From Haemophilus haemolyticus (lineage in GTDB: Bacteria > Pseudomonadota > Gammaproteobacteria > Enterobacterales > Pasteurellaceae), in NCBI RefSeq assembly GCF_003352385.1, contig NZ_CP031243.1, positions 1,094,501 through 1,158,500 of the forward strand: a DNA stretch of 64,000 nt, in the 5' to 3' direction. The notes below the pieces were generated by a model that saw only the letters and a program-made list of their open reading frames with translations, did not search any database and was not told where the DNA came from. Both the position numbers and the translations under genes were made by a program. Below are positions 50,865-61,766 of the stretch, piece by piece. Numbering within the stretch: position 1 is the first letter of the stretch; each line of letters begins with the position of its first letter.

Positions 50865-50935
50865 ATTATTAAACATACAAAAAACAATCAATTAAAAATT
50901 GCTATATCTATTCATAACATCTTAAAGATAAATTT

Positions 50936-50976
50936 AAAGGACTAAATCCTATAATAAATATGGAATTTAGTCCTTT
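50936..50976 (-). terminator. Terminator after pgi
   Basis: AAAGGACTAAAT and ATTTAGTCCTTT form a 12-bp stem with a 17-base loop, 44 bases beyond the pgi stop. The loop is long, so efficiency is uncertain. Confidence 0.6.
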
Positions 50977-51020
50977 ATATAAAATTATAATTGTTTAAAT
51001 CTTTTATATTAAATAAACAA

Positions 51021-52694
<1,674 letters not shown>

Positions 52695-52729
52695 TCAAAA
52701 TTTTAACCGCACTTTCTTGGATTTCTATT

Positions 52730-52752
52730 AGAGAGGGAGTGAATCCCTCTCT
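52730..52752. terminator. Hairpin between alr and pgi
   Basis: AGAGAGGGA and TCCCTCTCT form a 9-bp stem around GTGAA, 25 bases past the alr stop. The arm GAGGGAG also appears in the hairpin cluster at 20859. Confidence 0.55.
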
Positions 52753-52776
52753 TCAGAAAATGCAGTGATTAACAGA

Positions 52777-53859
52777 TTAATCAACATATTCAGTTATAAC
52801 ACGCGGTGTTAATTTTGTAATTAGCTCGTAGCTTAAAATTCCTGTGAATTTAGCTACGGTTTCAATAGGTAATTCCTTACCCCATAGAATCACTTCGTCA
52901 CCTACTTGATCTTGGCTATCAGGTCCTAAATCAACGGTTAACATATCCATTGAAACCCTTCCAACGATTGGCACGATACGACCATTCAAATAAACAGGCG
53001 TGCCTTCAGGAACATCGCGAGGATATCCATCGCCATAGCCAATAGCCACAACGCCAATTTTTGTATCATGCGAACTAGTCCAAATACCACCGTACCCAAC
53101 TGGTTCACCTTGTTTATGGTTGCGAACAGCAATCAATGATGAAGTTAAATTCATCACTGGCGTTAAACCAAATTCAGCGCCTACAGTATCAGTTGGTGAA
53201 ATGCCATACATAATAATACCAGGGCGGATACATTCCAGATGAGATTCAGGCCAGAAGAGAATGCCGCCTGACGCCGCAATAGTACGTTCACCTTGTTTAT
53301 CTTTTGTGGCGGACAAAAAACGGTTGATTTGAAGTTGGGTATAATTGGATTCTAATTCATCAGCGCGGCTAAAATGGCTAACAAAGCCTAAGTGCGGTTG
53401 AATATATGGAAGTTTTTTAAGTTCATTATAGAAAAAATCCACTTCATCCAATGCAACACCTAAACGATGCATGCCTGTGTCTATTTTTAACCAAACTTTA
53501 ATTGGGCTTGGTAAATTCGCACGTTTTAGTGCTTCCAATTGTTCACGATTATGTACGATAGTTTCAATATTATTGACCGCTAAGACGGGCAAATCTTGTT
53601 CATTAAAAAAGCCTTCAAGCAATAAAATCGGTTTAGTAATACCATTGGAACGTAATGCTAAAGCCTCTTCTAAGCGAGCCACGCCAAAGCAATCAACATT
53701 TTGTTCTAAAGTTGATGCAACAAACACAACGCCGTGACCATAGGCATTTGCTTTAACCACTGCGATGATTTTACTATTTGGTGCTTTTTGTTTAATTATT
53801 TCTAAATTTTGTTTTAAGGCGTGCGAGCTAATTTTCGCTGTCGCCGGTTTTACATTCAT
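52777..53859 (-). CDS. alr: Alanine racemase
   Basis: PLP enzyme that makes D-alanine for peptidoglycan, 360 residues. The PLP-lysine motif AVVKANAYGHG (about residues 33-43) opens a TIM-barrel; the catalytic tyrosine of the C-terminal barrel is in GYGDGYPRDVP (about 257-267). It starts nine bases after the dnaB stop on the same strand; dnaB-alr is also a conserved pair in E. coli. Confidence 0.96.
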   Translation of the reverse strand: MNVKPATAKISSHALKQNLEIIKQKAPNSKIIAVVKANAYGHGVVFVASTLEQNVDCFGVARLEEALALRSNGITKPILLLEGFFNEQDLPVLAVNNIETIVHNREQLEALKRANLPSPIKVWLKIDTGMHRLGVALDEVDFFYNELKKLPYIQPHLGFVSHFSRADELESNYTQLQINRFLSATKDKQGERTIAASGGILFWPESHLECIRPGIIMYGISPTDTVGAEFGLTPVMNLTSSLIAVRNHKQGEPVGYGGIWTSSHDTKIGVVAIGYGDGYPRDVPEGTPVYLNGRIVPIVGRVSMDMLTVDLGPDSQDQVGDEVILWGKELPIETVAKFTGILSYELITKLTPRVITEYVD

Positions 53860-53868
53860 TGTTATTCC

Positions 53869-55275
53869 TTAATAATCATCATGATATTCACGTTGTTCGG
53901 CTAGATTGTCGAAGCGTGAGAATTGTCCATTAAATTTTAACCGCACTCGACCAATCGGGCCGTTACGCTGTTTACCGATAATAATTTCTGCAACACCTTT
54001 ATCTTCCGAGTTATCGTTATAGACTTCATCTCGGTAAATAAACATAATTAAGTCTGCATCTTGTTCAATGGAGCCTGATTCACGTAAATCTGAGTTTACA
54101 GGGCGTTTGTCTCCACGTTGTTCTAAAGTACGATTTAATTGAGAAAGGGCGACCACTGGCACTTGTAATTCTTTGGCTAGCGCCTTGAGGGAGCGAGAAA
54201 TTTCTGCGATTTCTAGTGTTCGATTATCTGAAAATGCTGGTGCGCGCATTAATTGCAAATAATCCACCATAATCATACTTAATCCACCATTTTCACGATA
54301 AACTCGGCGTGCGCGGGAACGAACATCAGTAGGCGTTAGGCCTGAAGAGTCATCGATATAAAGATTATTTTTTTGCTTGAACATTCCCACTACGCTAGCA
54401 ATTTTATTCCACTCGATTTCATCTAAATTTTGACCTGTTCGGATTTTAGTTTGATCAACGCGAGCAAGCGATGCGATCATACGCATCATAATTTGTTCTG
54501 CGGGCATTTCTAAACTAAATACTAAAACGGGTTTTTCACTTGCCATTGCCGCATTTTCGCAAAGGTTCATGGCGAAAGTGGTTTTACCCATTGATGGACG
54601 TGCCGCAACGATAATTAAGTCAGAAGGCTGTAAACCTGCCGTTTTTTTATCAAGATCAGTGAAACCTGTCGTAATGCCCGTTACGCCTGAATGATTTTCA
54701 AGTTTGCTCAAAATATCGATTTTTTCAATAGTACTTTCCAGCACATTGATCACATTTTGTGGACCTTCACTAGAAGTTGTTCGTTTTTCTGCAATTGCAA
54801 ACACTTCACGCTCAGCCTCATCAAGAATTAACTTGATGTCTTGCCCTTTGGGAGAATAGCTATTTTCAGCAATGCGATTTCCTACCGAAATAAGTTCTCG
54901 TAATATAGCTTTCTCGCGCACAATATCTGCATAAGCCAAAATATTAATCGCGTTCGGAGTATTATTGGAAAGTTCAGCTAGATAGGCAAATCCACCCACT
55001 TCATCGCTTACACCACGGCTTCTTAAGGCTTGATCTAGCGTAATTAAATCAATAGGCGATTGATTACGCATTAGATGTTCCATCTCTGTAAAAATCAGAC
55101 GGTGCTGAAAAGTATAAAAATCGTCAGCAATCACACGTTCAGCAATACCATCCCAATGTTGATTGCTCAGCATGATGCCACCCAACACGGCTTGTTCAGC
55201 CTCAAGTGAGTGTGGTGGAATACTTATTTTTGCCGTTTTTTTGTCAGAAGATTTGATTTGAGGTTGTGATGCCAT
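53869..55275 (-). CDS. dnaB: Replicative DNA helicase DnaB
   Basis: Hexameric 5'-3' fork helicase. The start MASQPQIKSSDKKT gives 468 residues; the 36-residue in-frame extension to 55383 has no plausible start region. The N-terminal DnaG-interacting domain begins PPHSLEAEQAVLGG. Walker A ARPSMGKTTFAMNLC is near residues 233-247, Walker B MIMVDYLQLM near 337-346, and the arginine-finger region ELQVPVVALSQLNR is near 373-386. No intein is present. First gene of dnaB-alr. Confidence 0.97.
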   Translation of the reverse strand: MASQPQIKSSDKKTAKISIPPHSLEAEQAVLGGIMLSNQHWDGIAERVIADDFYTFQHRLIFTEMEHLMRNQSPIDLITLDQALRSRGVSDEVGGFAYLAELSNNTPNAINILAYADIVREKAILRELISVGNRIAENSYSPKGQDIKLILDEAEREVFAIAEKRTTSSEGPQNVINVLESTIEKIDILSKLENHSGVTGITTGFTDLDKKTAGLQPSDLIIVAARPSMGKTTFAMNLCENAAMASEKPVLVFSLEMPAEQIMMRMIASLARVDQTKIRTGQNLDEIEWNKIASVVGMFKQKNNLYIDDSSGLTPTDVRSRARRVYRENGGLSMIMVDYLQLMRAPAFSDNRTLEIAEISRSLKALAKELQVPVVALSQLNRTLEQRGDKRPVNSDLRESGSIEQDADLIMFIYRDEVYNDNSEDKGVAEIIIGKQRNGPIGRVRLKFNGQFSRFDNLAEQREYHDDY

Positions 55276-55360
55276 AGGACTTATTTCGATACTAGAATGT
55301 TGCTTATGATACCGCAAATATCTATTGGGTTTAAGTGAAAAGTGCGGTGAAAAAAGGAAA

Positions 55361-55388
55361 TAAAAAACGGTGGAAAAATCCACCGCTC
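55361..55388 (-). terminator. Terminator after pykA
   Basis: CGGTGG and CCACCG pair around AAAAAT; on the minus strand a T6 run follows. It overlaps the region just upstream of dnaB. Confidence 0.8.
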
Positions 55389-55416
55389 TTTCATTTTAAC
55401 GTATCTAGATTGTTGA

Positions 55417-56853
55417 TTATTCAACAATTAATGTACGACATACGTTGGTTTGTGTCGCACCTTGACCACCGTGAGTAACAAGCACTAAATCCCCAGTAGA
55501 TAAGTAACCTTTTTCTTTTAATGATTGAAGTGCTGCTTTTGCACTGGTTTCTGAGCGGCTATCTTCACCATGATAAACTGGAGTTACGCCACGGTATAGT
55601 GCACAAAGGTTTAAGGTTTCTTGATGACGAGATAAAGCAAAGATAGGTAAACCTGAGCTGATACGTGACATTAATAATGGAGTACGGCCTGTGCTAGTTA
55701 AAGTGACAATTGCTGCAACACCTTTCATGTGGTTTGCTGCATACATTGCAGACATCGCAACAGACTCTTCAATGGTTTCAAATTCTTTATCCATACGGTG
55801 ACGAGAAACGTTAATGCTTGGCATTTTTTCCGCCCCTAAACATACGCCAGCCATTGCTGCTACTGTTTCAGAAGGATATTGACCTGCTGCTGTTTCTGCA
55901 GAAAGCATAACCGCATCAGTACCATCTAATACTGCGTTTGCAACGTCCATCACTTCAGCACGAGTTGGCATTGGATTGCTAATCATTGATTCCATCATTT
56001 GAGTTGCTGTAATTACTGCACGATTTAATTGACGTGAACGACGGATTAATTTTTTCTGTACGCCGACTAATTCAGGATCACCGATTTCTACACCTAAGTC
56101 ACCACGAGCAACCATGATGACATCAGATGCTAAAATGATATCGTCCATTGCTTCATCAGTAGCCACTGTTTCTGCACGTTCAACTTTAGCAACGATTTTT
56201 GCATTTAAACCAGCTTGTTGAGCAAGTTCACGCGCATAATTTAGGTCAGCGCTTGAACGAGGGAAAGAAACAGCTAAGAAATCAACGCCAATGCGTGCAG
56301 CGGTAATAATGTCTGCTTTATCTTTTTCTGTTAAGGCATCTGCGGATAAACCACCGCCTAATTTGTTGATACCTTTATTATTTGATAATGGACCACCAAC
56401 AGTAACTTCAGTAAAAACTTTCGCCCCATCAGTTGATAATACTTTTAATTGAACACGGCCATCATCTAATAAAAGAATGTCGCCAGGAACAACATCTTGT
56501 GGAAGCGTTTTATAGTCTAAACCAACAGATTCTTGTGTACCTTCGCCTTTTGGTAATTCTGCATCAAGAATGAATTTATCACCAACGCTTAAGAAAATTT
56601 TACCGTCTTTAAAGGTAGAAACACGAATTTTAGGACCTTGTAAATCACCTAAGATCGCCACGGTTTTACCTAATTTTTTCGCGATAGAACGTACACGTTC
56701 AGCTCGTCCAATATGGTCATCAGGTGTACCGTGAGAGAAGTTCATACGAACTACGTTAGCGCCCGCTGCGATAATTTTTTCAAGATTGTTATCACGGTCA
56801 GTTGATGGGCCCATAGTACATACAATCTTCGTTCTTCTTAGTCTTCTAGACAT
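55417..56853 (-). CDS. pykA: Pyruvate kinase, PykA type
   Basis: Transfers phosphate from PEP to ADP, the last step of glycolysis. 478 residues. [14 protein letters not shown] at the N-terminus, the catalytic [14 protein letters not shown] (about residues 218-231, Lys and Glu) and [13 protein letters not shown] with [15 protein letters not shown] (about 245-290) are signatures. The length and the sequence after MSRRLRR match the AMP-activated PykA form rather than PykF. A 230-base AT-rich leader lies between it and tRNA-Val. Confidence 0.96.
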   Translation of the reverse strand: MSRRLRRTKIVCTMGPSTDRDNNLEKIIAAGANVVRMNFSHGTPDDHIGRAERVRSIAKKLGKTVAILGDLQGPKIRVSTFKDGKIFLSVGDKFILDAELPKGEGTQESVGLDYKTLPQDVVPGDILLLDDGRVQLKVLSTDGAKVFTEVTVGGPLSNNKGINKLGGGLSADALTEKDKADIITAARIGVDFLAVSFPRSSADLNYARELAQQAGLNAKIVAKVERAETVATDEAMDDIILASDVIMVARGDLGVEIGDPELVGVQKKLIRRSRQLNRAVITATQMMESMISNPMPTRAEVMDVANAVLDGTDAVMLSAETAAGQYPSETVAAMAGVCLGAEKMPSINVSRHRMDKEFETIEESVAMSAMYAANHMKGVAAIVTLTSTGRTPLLMSRISSGLPIFALSRHQETLNLCALYRGVTPVYHGEDSRSETSAKAALQSLKEKGYLSTGDLVLVTHGGQGATQTNVCRTLIVE

Positions 56854-57035
56854 TATTTACTCCGTCAATAATTACAAAATTTTAAAGATACTATTTTTAC
56901 TTGACTATATATTAGCCAGATGAAAAATCGGTGCGCATTATACGCTTAAAAATTTGGGAAATCAAAAACGGCTCGGTTATTTAAGGCAATACTGTTTACT
57001 TTTTTGCCAGTTATATCGAGTATTTAAGAAAATAC

Positions 57036-57063
57036 TTGTTTTCAGATTAAAAATATCTATAAT
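57036..57063 (+). promoter_or_regulatory. Promoter of tRNA-Val
   Basis: TTGTTT, 16 bases, and a perfect TATAAT, ending 19 bases before the tRNA. Confidence 0.6.
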
Positions 57064-57082
57064 TCCAGACACTTTGTGCAGT

Positions 57083-57159
57083 GCGACTATAGCTCAGTTG
57101 GTTAGAGCACCACCTTGACATGGTGGGGGTCACTGGTTCGAGTCCAGCTAGTCGCACCA
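57083..57159 (+). tRNA. tRNA-Val(GAC)
   Basis: A 77-base cloverleaf with acceptor GCGACTA/TAGTCGC, D-arm AGCTCAGTTGGTTAGAGC, anticodon GAC in loop TTGACAT, T-arm GGTTCGAGTCC, and encoded ACCA. It lies alone, closely followed by a strong terminator. Confidence 0.95.
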
Positions 57160-57173
57160 ATTAACCCTTTCAT

Positions 57174-57200
57174 AACCCCGCGAAACTAATCGCGGGGTTT
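57174..57200 (+). terminator. Terminator after tRNA-Val
   Basis: AACCCCGCGA and TCGCGGGGTT form a 10-bp GC-rich stem with loop AACTAA, followed by TTGTTTT. Confidence 0.92.
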
Positions 57201-57293
57201 TGTTTTATTTAGGTTTTATGAGTGGTATAAGAGAACAATAAATTGTTCCTATATCAAAACGGCTAAAAACATTTCTATTTTTAGCCACACTTT

Positions 57294-57698
57294 TTAATTT
57301 TCTTCTTTATTTTCTTTAAATAAACCTGATGCGCCCTCAGAATAATCTCTTGGTTGTTCATTTTGAGATTTATCTGTTGCAGTAATTAGCTGTTGGGTGA
57401 ATAAACCTTTGTGATCTTTTTCGCCCAGTAAATTATTGGAGGAGGTTGCGTGGTGGCGATAAAGTTTTTGATAATCGTTAATTAAGGTTTTGAATAATTC
57501 AGCACTTTCTGCGAAATGTTTTTCGATTTGCGCTTTTTGTGTATCAAGTTGGGTTTTGACTGTTTTTAATTCAGCTTCTGTTTTAGCTTGATGTTTTACG
57601 GAGCCTTTGGTTAAACGCACGGCAATGTAACCAATAAATAATCCAACAATAAAAGCGATACCAATTGCTACCCAAATTTCATTTGTCCAATTTTCCAT
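57294..57698 (-). CDS. zapG: ZapG/YhcB (DUF1043) membrane protein
   Basis: A 134-residue protein starting MENWTNEIWVAIGIAFIVG, preceded by AGGAGAATATT; the in-frame extension to 57755 overlaps ridA and is rejected. One N-terminal membrane helix (residues 8-27) is followed by a long coiled coil (about 35-85) and a disordered, charged C-terminus. E. coli YhcB/ZapG links envelope growth and division. It is cotranscribed with ridA, whose stop lies 28 bases upstream. Confidence 0.88.
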   Translation of the reverse strand: MENWTNEIWVAIGIAFIVGLFIGYIAVRLTKGSVKHQAKTEAELKTVKTQLDTQKAQIEKHFAESAELFKTLINDYQKLYRHHATSSNNLLGEKDHKGLFTQQLITATDKSQNEQPRDYSEGASGLFKENKEEN

Positions 57699-57726
57699 AA
57701 TATTCTCCTGTTTATTCGGCTTAAAA

Positions 57727-58077
57727 CTAACAAGTTGCAATAATAACAATTTCAACTTTCCAACGAGGATCCGCTAATTTAGTTTCGACTGTCGCTCGAC
57801 TTGGTGGGCTAACATGATCGACCCATTCATCCCAAGCTTGATTGAATTGTGCATAATCTTGCATGTCAGCCAAGAAAATTTGTGCGGTTAAAATGTTGCT
57901 TTTATTGGAGCCAATTTCTGCTAACAATTTATCAATTAAACCTAATACTTCTTTGGTTTGTTCGTAGGTATTTTGCTCGATGGTTAACTCTGGAACTTGC
58001 CCTGCAAAATAGGCGAGGTTGTTATGCATTGAAACTTCACTTAAACGTGCACTGGGTAAAATGCGTTGAATTGTCAT
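57727..58077 (-). CDS. RidA/RutC family imine deaminase
   Basis: A 116-residue YjgF/YER057c/UK114 family protein; RidA members hydrolyse reactive enamine/imine intermediates. YFAGQVPEL and QTKEVLGLIDKLLAEIGSNKSNIL are typical, but the canonical Arg near the C-terminus appears in PSRATVETKLADPRWKVEI (the SRATVE motif, about residues 92-97). This variant resembles the shorter Rid subfamilies rather than archetypal RidA. It precedes zapG. Confidence 0.88.
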   Translation of the reverse strand: MTIQRILPSARLSEVSMHNNLAYFAGQVPELTIEQNTYEQTKEVLGLIDKLLAEIGSNKSNILTAQIFLADMQDYAQFNQAWDEWVDHVSPPSRATVETKLADPRWKVEIVIIATC

Positions 58078-58188
58078 AAGGTTCTCCTTTGGGGTATTTT
58101 CTTCTATTCTAAATAGCGTTTACCACTTTGTAAAATCCTCTTTACTAGGCTAGAATACCCGATAATTATTCTCAATTATTTAATCATT

Positions 58189-58905
58189 ATGAAACTGCTT
58201 ATCTCTAATCAGCATGGCGCTATTGTTATGGCATTGGTGCCTTTTATTTACGGCATGTTACTTGCCAATCCTGTATGGGCGCACGTATTTTTACTATTAG
58301 GATGGTTTTCGCTTTATTTGATGACGTATCCTTTTTTGAATTTGTTTAAAGGTAAAAATCTTGAGTTATACAAAAAATGGTCTGTGATTTATTTTGCTGC
58401 CGCCGTGATTTTTGCGATTCCGGCGTTAATTTATAATTGGCAAGTGCTGTATTTTATGTTTGCCATGCTGCCGTTTGTCGCGGTGAACATTTATTTCACC
58501 AAGAAAAAAGATGAGCGTAACTTATGGAATGATTTGGCGGGAATTTTAATTTTTGCTTTAGCTGGAATGGGATCCTATTACTTTTCTGACCGCACTTTTG
58601 ATGAAAAAATACTTTGGGTGGCGATTTATCCAACATTATTTTTTATTGGAACAACACTTTATGTGAAATCCATGATGCGTGAGCGAAAAAATCCACGTTA
58701 TTTTTGGGCATCAGTAATTTTTCACTTATTATGTGTGCTGATTTTTGTGGTTTCGCAACAATTTATTTTAGCATTAGCTTTTGTTCCCGGATTAGTACGA
58801 GCGGTTTATCTGCCCACTAAAAAGCTTTCTGTTATGCAAGTTGGACTAACAGAATTTGCGATTACTGCTGTGTTTTTTATTTTACTTTTAATTGCAACTT
58901 TATAA
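58189..58905 (+). CDS. YwiC-like membrane protein
   Basis: A 238-residue integral membrane protein (YwiC family, PF14256) with about seven or eight hydrophobic segments. The opening ISNQHGAIVMALVPFIYGML contains the family H-G-A motif; loops are short and basic (LFKGKNLELYKKW, KKKDERN). The substrate and role are unknown. The following gene starts immediately after its stop (TAAATG), so the two form an operon. Confidence 0.82.
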   Translation: MKLLISNQHGAIVMALVPFIYGMLLANPVWAHVFLLLGWFSLYLMTYPFLNLFKGKNLELYKKWSVIYFAAAVIFAIPALIYNWQVLYFMFAMLPFVAVNIYFTKKKDERNLWNDLAGILIFALAGMGSYYFSDRTFDEKILWVAIYPTLFFIGTTLYVKSMMRERKNPRYFWASVIFHLLCVLIFVVSQQFILALAFVPGLVRAVYLPTKKLSVMQVGLTEFAITAVFFILLLIATL

Positions 58906-59448
58906 ATGAAACTGAAGTTATTTTTTCATACAGTATTACTTTGTTTTAGTTTGTCTGTTTGGGCGATGAAAACCGTTGATATTACAGCGAGTTCGAAAAT
59001 GGATGATCAAGCAAGAATGAATTTGGCACAAGACTTTGCCAATAAACAGCAATGGATTTCTGTTTTCGATATTATGTATCCGATGGCGTTAGAAGGAAAT
59101 GTCACCGCTCAAAGCAATCTAGGTATGTTATATAACCTTGGGCGTGGTACAGTGAGAGATTACGAAAAGGCTTATTGGTGGTTTAGCGAAGCGGCAGAGA
59201 AGGGCAGTGTGAAAGGGCTAAATAACCTTGGCGTTATGTATCTACGTGGCGATTACGTCAAACAAAATACAGAGCAAGCTATTAAGCTTTTTGAGCGTAC
59301 AGCTCGAGCTAAAGATACGGATGCGATGATGATGTTAAGTAATATTTATCGCTCGCAAAACCAACCTGAAAAATCATTGGAATGGCTAAAGAAAGCTGCT
59401 AAATTAGGCAATAAGGAAGCAAAACAGCGTTTATCTAGTCAGCCATAA
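58906..59448 (+). CDS. Secreted Sel1/TPR-repeat protein
   Basis: A 180-residue protein with signal peptide [20 protein letters not shown] and three to four Sel1-like repeats: [36 protein letters not shown], and more degenerate units to residue 175. Sel1 repeats are protein-interaction scaffolds, usually periplasmic. It is coupled to the YwiC-like gene. The partner is unknown. Confidence 0.85.
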   Translation: MKLKLFFHTVLLCFSLSVWAMKTVDITASSKMDDQARMNLAQDFANKQQWISVFDIMYPMALEGNVTAQSNLGMLYNLGRGTVRDYEKAYWWFSEAAEKGSVKGLNNLGVMYLRGDYVKQNTEQAIKLFERTARAKDTDAMMMLSNIYRSQNQPEKSLEWLKKAAKLGNKEAKQRLSSQP

Positions 59449-59461
59449 TCTAAAAGTGCGG

Positions 59462-59869
59462 TTATTTTAATCGCACAAATTTCACGCCACTATGTTGCAA
59501 TAGCAATTTCATTGGATCTTCATCATTCGAGACTGTTTTCTCACGTAATTCCATTAATTTCATCCGTAAATGGGCGAGTTCGTGAATTCGTGTGGCCACT
59601 TCTTTAATATGTTTGTCTAACACGCGATTTATTTCTTCTGCTTGTTGTTTGGAGGCATTTTCTAAATTCAGTAGGCTTTTTATTTCACTTAATGAAATAT
59701 CTAGATTTCGGCAGTTACAAATAAACGATAAACGTTGTAAATGTTCTTCATTATATTGCCGAAAATTGCCTGAAGTGCGTTTTGGGGGCGGGATTAAACC
59801 CTGTTGTTCATAATAACGAATGGTTTCTACGGTACAGCCTAGGGCTTTAGCAAGTGCTCCAATTTTCAT
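59462..59869 (-). CDS. nimR: MerR-family nickel regulator NimR
   Basis: A 135-residue MerR-type activator. The start MKIGALAKALGCTVETIRYY is the winged-helix domain; a longer ORF to 60001 runs through the divergent promoter and is rejected. RFGGGIKP-type frame shadows were excluded. A dimerisation coiled coil spans about 80-115. FICNCRNLD (about residues 50-58) supplies two cysteines, and a His is present near the C-terminus (LLQHSGVKFVRLK) for metal sensing. NimR of H. influenzae regulates the nickel importer genes that are divergent here. Confidence 0.9.
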   Translation of the reverse strand: MKIGALAKALGCTVETIRYYEQQGLIPPPKRTSGNFRQYNEEHLQRLSFICNCRNLDISLSEIKSLLNLENASKQQAEEINRVLDKHIKEVATRIHELAHLRMKLMELREKTVSNDEDPMKLLLQHSGVKFVRLK

Positions 59870-59889
59870 CAATTTCCTTAAAAAATGAC

Positions 59890-59920
59890 TTGACTCTAAA
59901 GTTACTTCATATTTTATCAT
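59890..59920 (+). promoter_or_regulatory. MerR-type 19-bp-spacer promoter of nik operon
   Basis: TTGACT (59890-59895) and TATCAT (59915-59920) are separated by 19 bases, the overlong spacer typical of promoters that a MerR-family activator must untwist. Part of the spacer, CTCTAAAGTTACTT, has the look of a MerR half-site dyad. It points to nikK, and nimR is read in the opposite direction. Confidence 0.85.
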
Positions 59921-59964
59921 GCATTCAGATTTTCTTAAACAAAAACAAACAAGGAGTATCCAAA

Positions 59965-60648
59965 ATGGAATTAAAAAAAATCGCAGTGGGATTAACCGCA
60001 CTTTTAGGTATGTCTGTTGCTAACGCTCACAATGTTTGGCTTGAACCTGCTTCAGCCCAAGGTGAATACGTGGTGAAATTTGGACATGAACAAACTGAAA
60101 CCTATCCAGAATCTAAACTTAAATCTATTCAAGCCTTAAATGCGCAAGGAAAATTAACCGCAGTTGACTATCAATTCAGAAATGGCGAAGCCTATCTTAT
60201 GCCTAAATCAGATTTAGTATTCGTTCATTTCGATAATGGCGTGTGGTCAAAATTACCAAGCGGTAAATACGTTGAAAAAACAAAACGTGAAGAACCAACG
60301 GCAGAATTTAGTACCAATCCTGTTAAATTTGGTAAAGCGATTTTGAAATGGGATGCTGAATCTTTCAAATCTCATCAACAAGCTTACGAATTGATTCCTC
60401 AAGAAAAAGCACAAGCGAACAAACCACTTTCTATCCTTGTGTTACATAATGGTAAACCGGTTCAAGGCATTAAAGTGGGCGTGAGTGAAGATGCACCGTT
60501 CAATTTAACTAATGAAAAAGGTATCGCTCAATTTACGCCAGCTAAAGGCTTCAACAAAGTATGGGCAGAGTTTGAGGAAAAAGTAACTAATAATGCGGAT
60601 TACGATCGTCGCTCTGTAGAATATATGTTAACTTTTGATGCGCAATAA
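59965..60648 (+). CDS. nikK: Nickel transport accessory protein NikK
   Basis: A 227-residue periplasmic DUF4198-family protein. The start MELKKIAVGLTALLGMSVANA has AAGGAG upstream and is a cleavable signal peptide, leaving a mature N-terminus starting His (HNVWLEP), a feature suited to metal binding. The C-terminal part (PVQGIKVGVSEDAPF) resembles a carboxypeptidase-regulatory-like beta fold. It is the first gene of nikKLMQO; from memory NikK and NikL are accessory subunits that aid the NikMQO importer. Confidence 0.88.
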   Translation: MELKKIAVGLTALLGMSVANAHNVWLEPASAQGEYVVKFGHEQTETYPESKLKSIQALNAQGKLTAVDYQFRNGEAYLMPKSDLVFVHFDNGVWSKLPSGKYVEKTKREEPTAEFSTNPVKFGKAILKWDAESFKSHQQAYELIPQEKAQANKPLSILVLHNGKPVQGIKVGVSEDAPFNLTNEKGIAQFTPAKGFNKVWAEFEEKVTNNADYDRRSVEYMLTFDAQ

Positions 60649-60660
60649 TATGGATTTGGG

Positions 60661-61146
60661 ATGAAGAAAATTGTTTTTTTAACCGCACTTTTTGCGGCTT
60701 GCTATCTCCCGAATGCTTATGCCCACGCGCTTTATGTGTTTGCCCAATATGATGGGCAAACACTCTCTGGCAAATCCTATTATTCCGATATGACCCCAGC
60801 AGCTGAAACTTATTTAGAAGTTTTCCGCTCAGGTGTTTCTGATCCCGTTTTAACTGGAAAAACAGACCGCCAAGGCGCATTTAAGCTTTCGATTGCTGAT
60901 GTGCCACATACAACTTTAAAAGTTGTGGTGGAAGGGGATGAAGGACATCGTGCGTCAGTTGTTGCTGCTCATACATCTGCCGAAAATCAAAGCGGTGCAG
61001 ATTTAATGCTTCTTCGTGAAGATATTGCGCATCTAAAAGATAAAATTTATTTGCATGATATTTTAGGCGGAATCGGTTATATCGTTGGTATTGCTGGACT
61101 TATTGCTTTACGTAATGCGCGTAAAATTAAACAAGGACGTATTTAA
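60661..61146 (+). CDS. nikL: Nickel transport accessory protein NikL
   Basis: A 161-residue protein with signal peptide MKKIVFLTALFAACYLPNAYA, and the mature protein again beginning with His (HALYVFAQYDG). A beta-rich periplasmic domain (about 25-105) is followed by a short coiled segment and one membrane helix (ILGGIGYIVGIAGLIAL) near the C-terminus. Its stop overlaps the nikM start (TAATG). It is part of the nickel ECF transporter. Confidence 0.88.
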   Translation: MKKIVFLTALFAACYLPNAYAHALYVFAQYDGQTLSGKSYYSDMTPAAETYLEVFRSGVSDPVLTGKTDRQGAFKLSIADVPHTTLKVVVEGDEGHRASVVAAHTSAENQSGADLMLLREDIAHLKDKIYLHDILGGIGYIVGIAGLIALRNARKIKQGRI

Positions 61147-61766
61147 TGCATTTATCTGAAGGCGTGTTACATACGCCTATTTTATTAGCTGGCGCAGTGC
61201 TTGCTGTTGCTGGCATTGCCGTGGGGTTACGTCGTTTAGAATCAGAACGTTTACCGCTCACCGCACTTTTTGCTGCTGCATTTTTTGTGGCAGGAACCAT
61301 TCATGTGCCCGTCGGAATAGGTAGTGTGCATTTAATTTTAAATGGCATGGCTGGTTTATTCCTTGGGTGGGCTGTTTTTCCTGCGTTTCTTATCGCACTT
61401 TTATTGCAAGTCATCTTCTTTTCTTTTGGCGGATTTGCAGTGTTAGGTGTCAACCTTTGCGTGATGGCAACGCCAGCGGTGATCGCTCATTATCTTTTCC
61501 GTTCTCGTTTACAACCAAACATGGCTTTAAAAGATCGCTTATTAGTCGGTATTGGATCTGGCGTAATTGGCGTTGGTGGGGCAGGCGCGCTTGCTTCTTT
61601 TGTGCTGATGTTAGATGGTGGTAAAAGTTATCTGAATCTTGTTTGGCTCTTGCTAGTCTCTCATCTTCCGGTATTTATTTTGGATAGTATTATCAGCGTA
61701 GGGGTGATTACCTTACTTGGTAAAATGTATCCTGAAGTCATGAATCGTACCGAGAATGTCTCTTAA
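61146..61766 (+). CDS. nikM: Nickel ECF substrate-specificity component NikM
   Basis: CbiM/NikM-family S component, 206 residues with about seven membrane segments. The N-terminus MHLSEGVLHTPILL places His at position 2, which with a conserved His further in (GTIHVPVGIGSVHLILNG, near 51-68) forms the square-planar Ni/Co site. Nickel rather than cobalt is inferred from NimR and hyp neighbours. Overlaps both neighbours by one base. Confidence 0.93.
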   Translation: MHLSEGVLHTPILLAGAVLAVAGIAVGLRRLESERLPLTALFAAAFFVAGTIHVPVGIGSVHLILNGMAGLFLGWAVFPAFLIALLLQVIFFSFGGFAVLGVNLCVMATPAVIAHYLFRSRLQPNMALKDRLLVGIGSGVIGVGGAGALASFVLMLDGGKSYLNLVWLLLVSHLPVFILDSIISVGVITLLGKMYPEVMNRTENVS

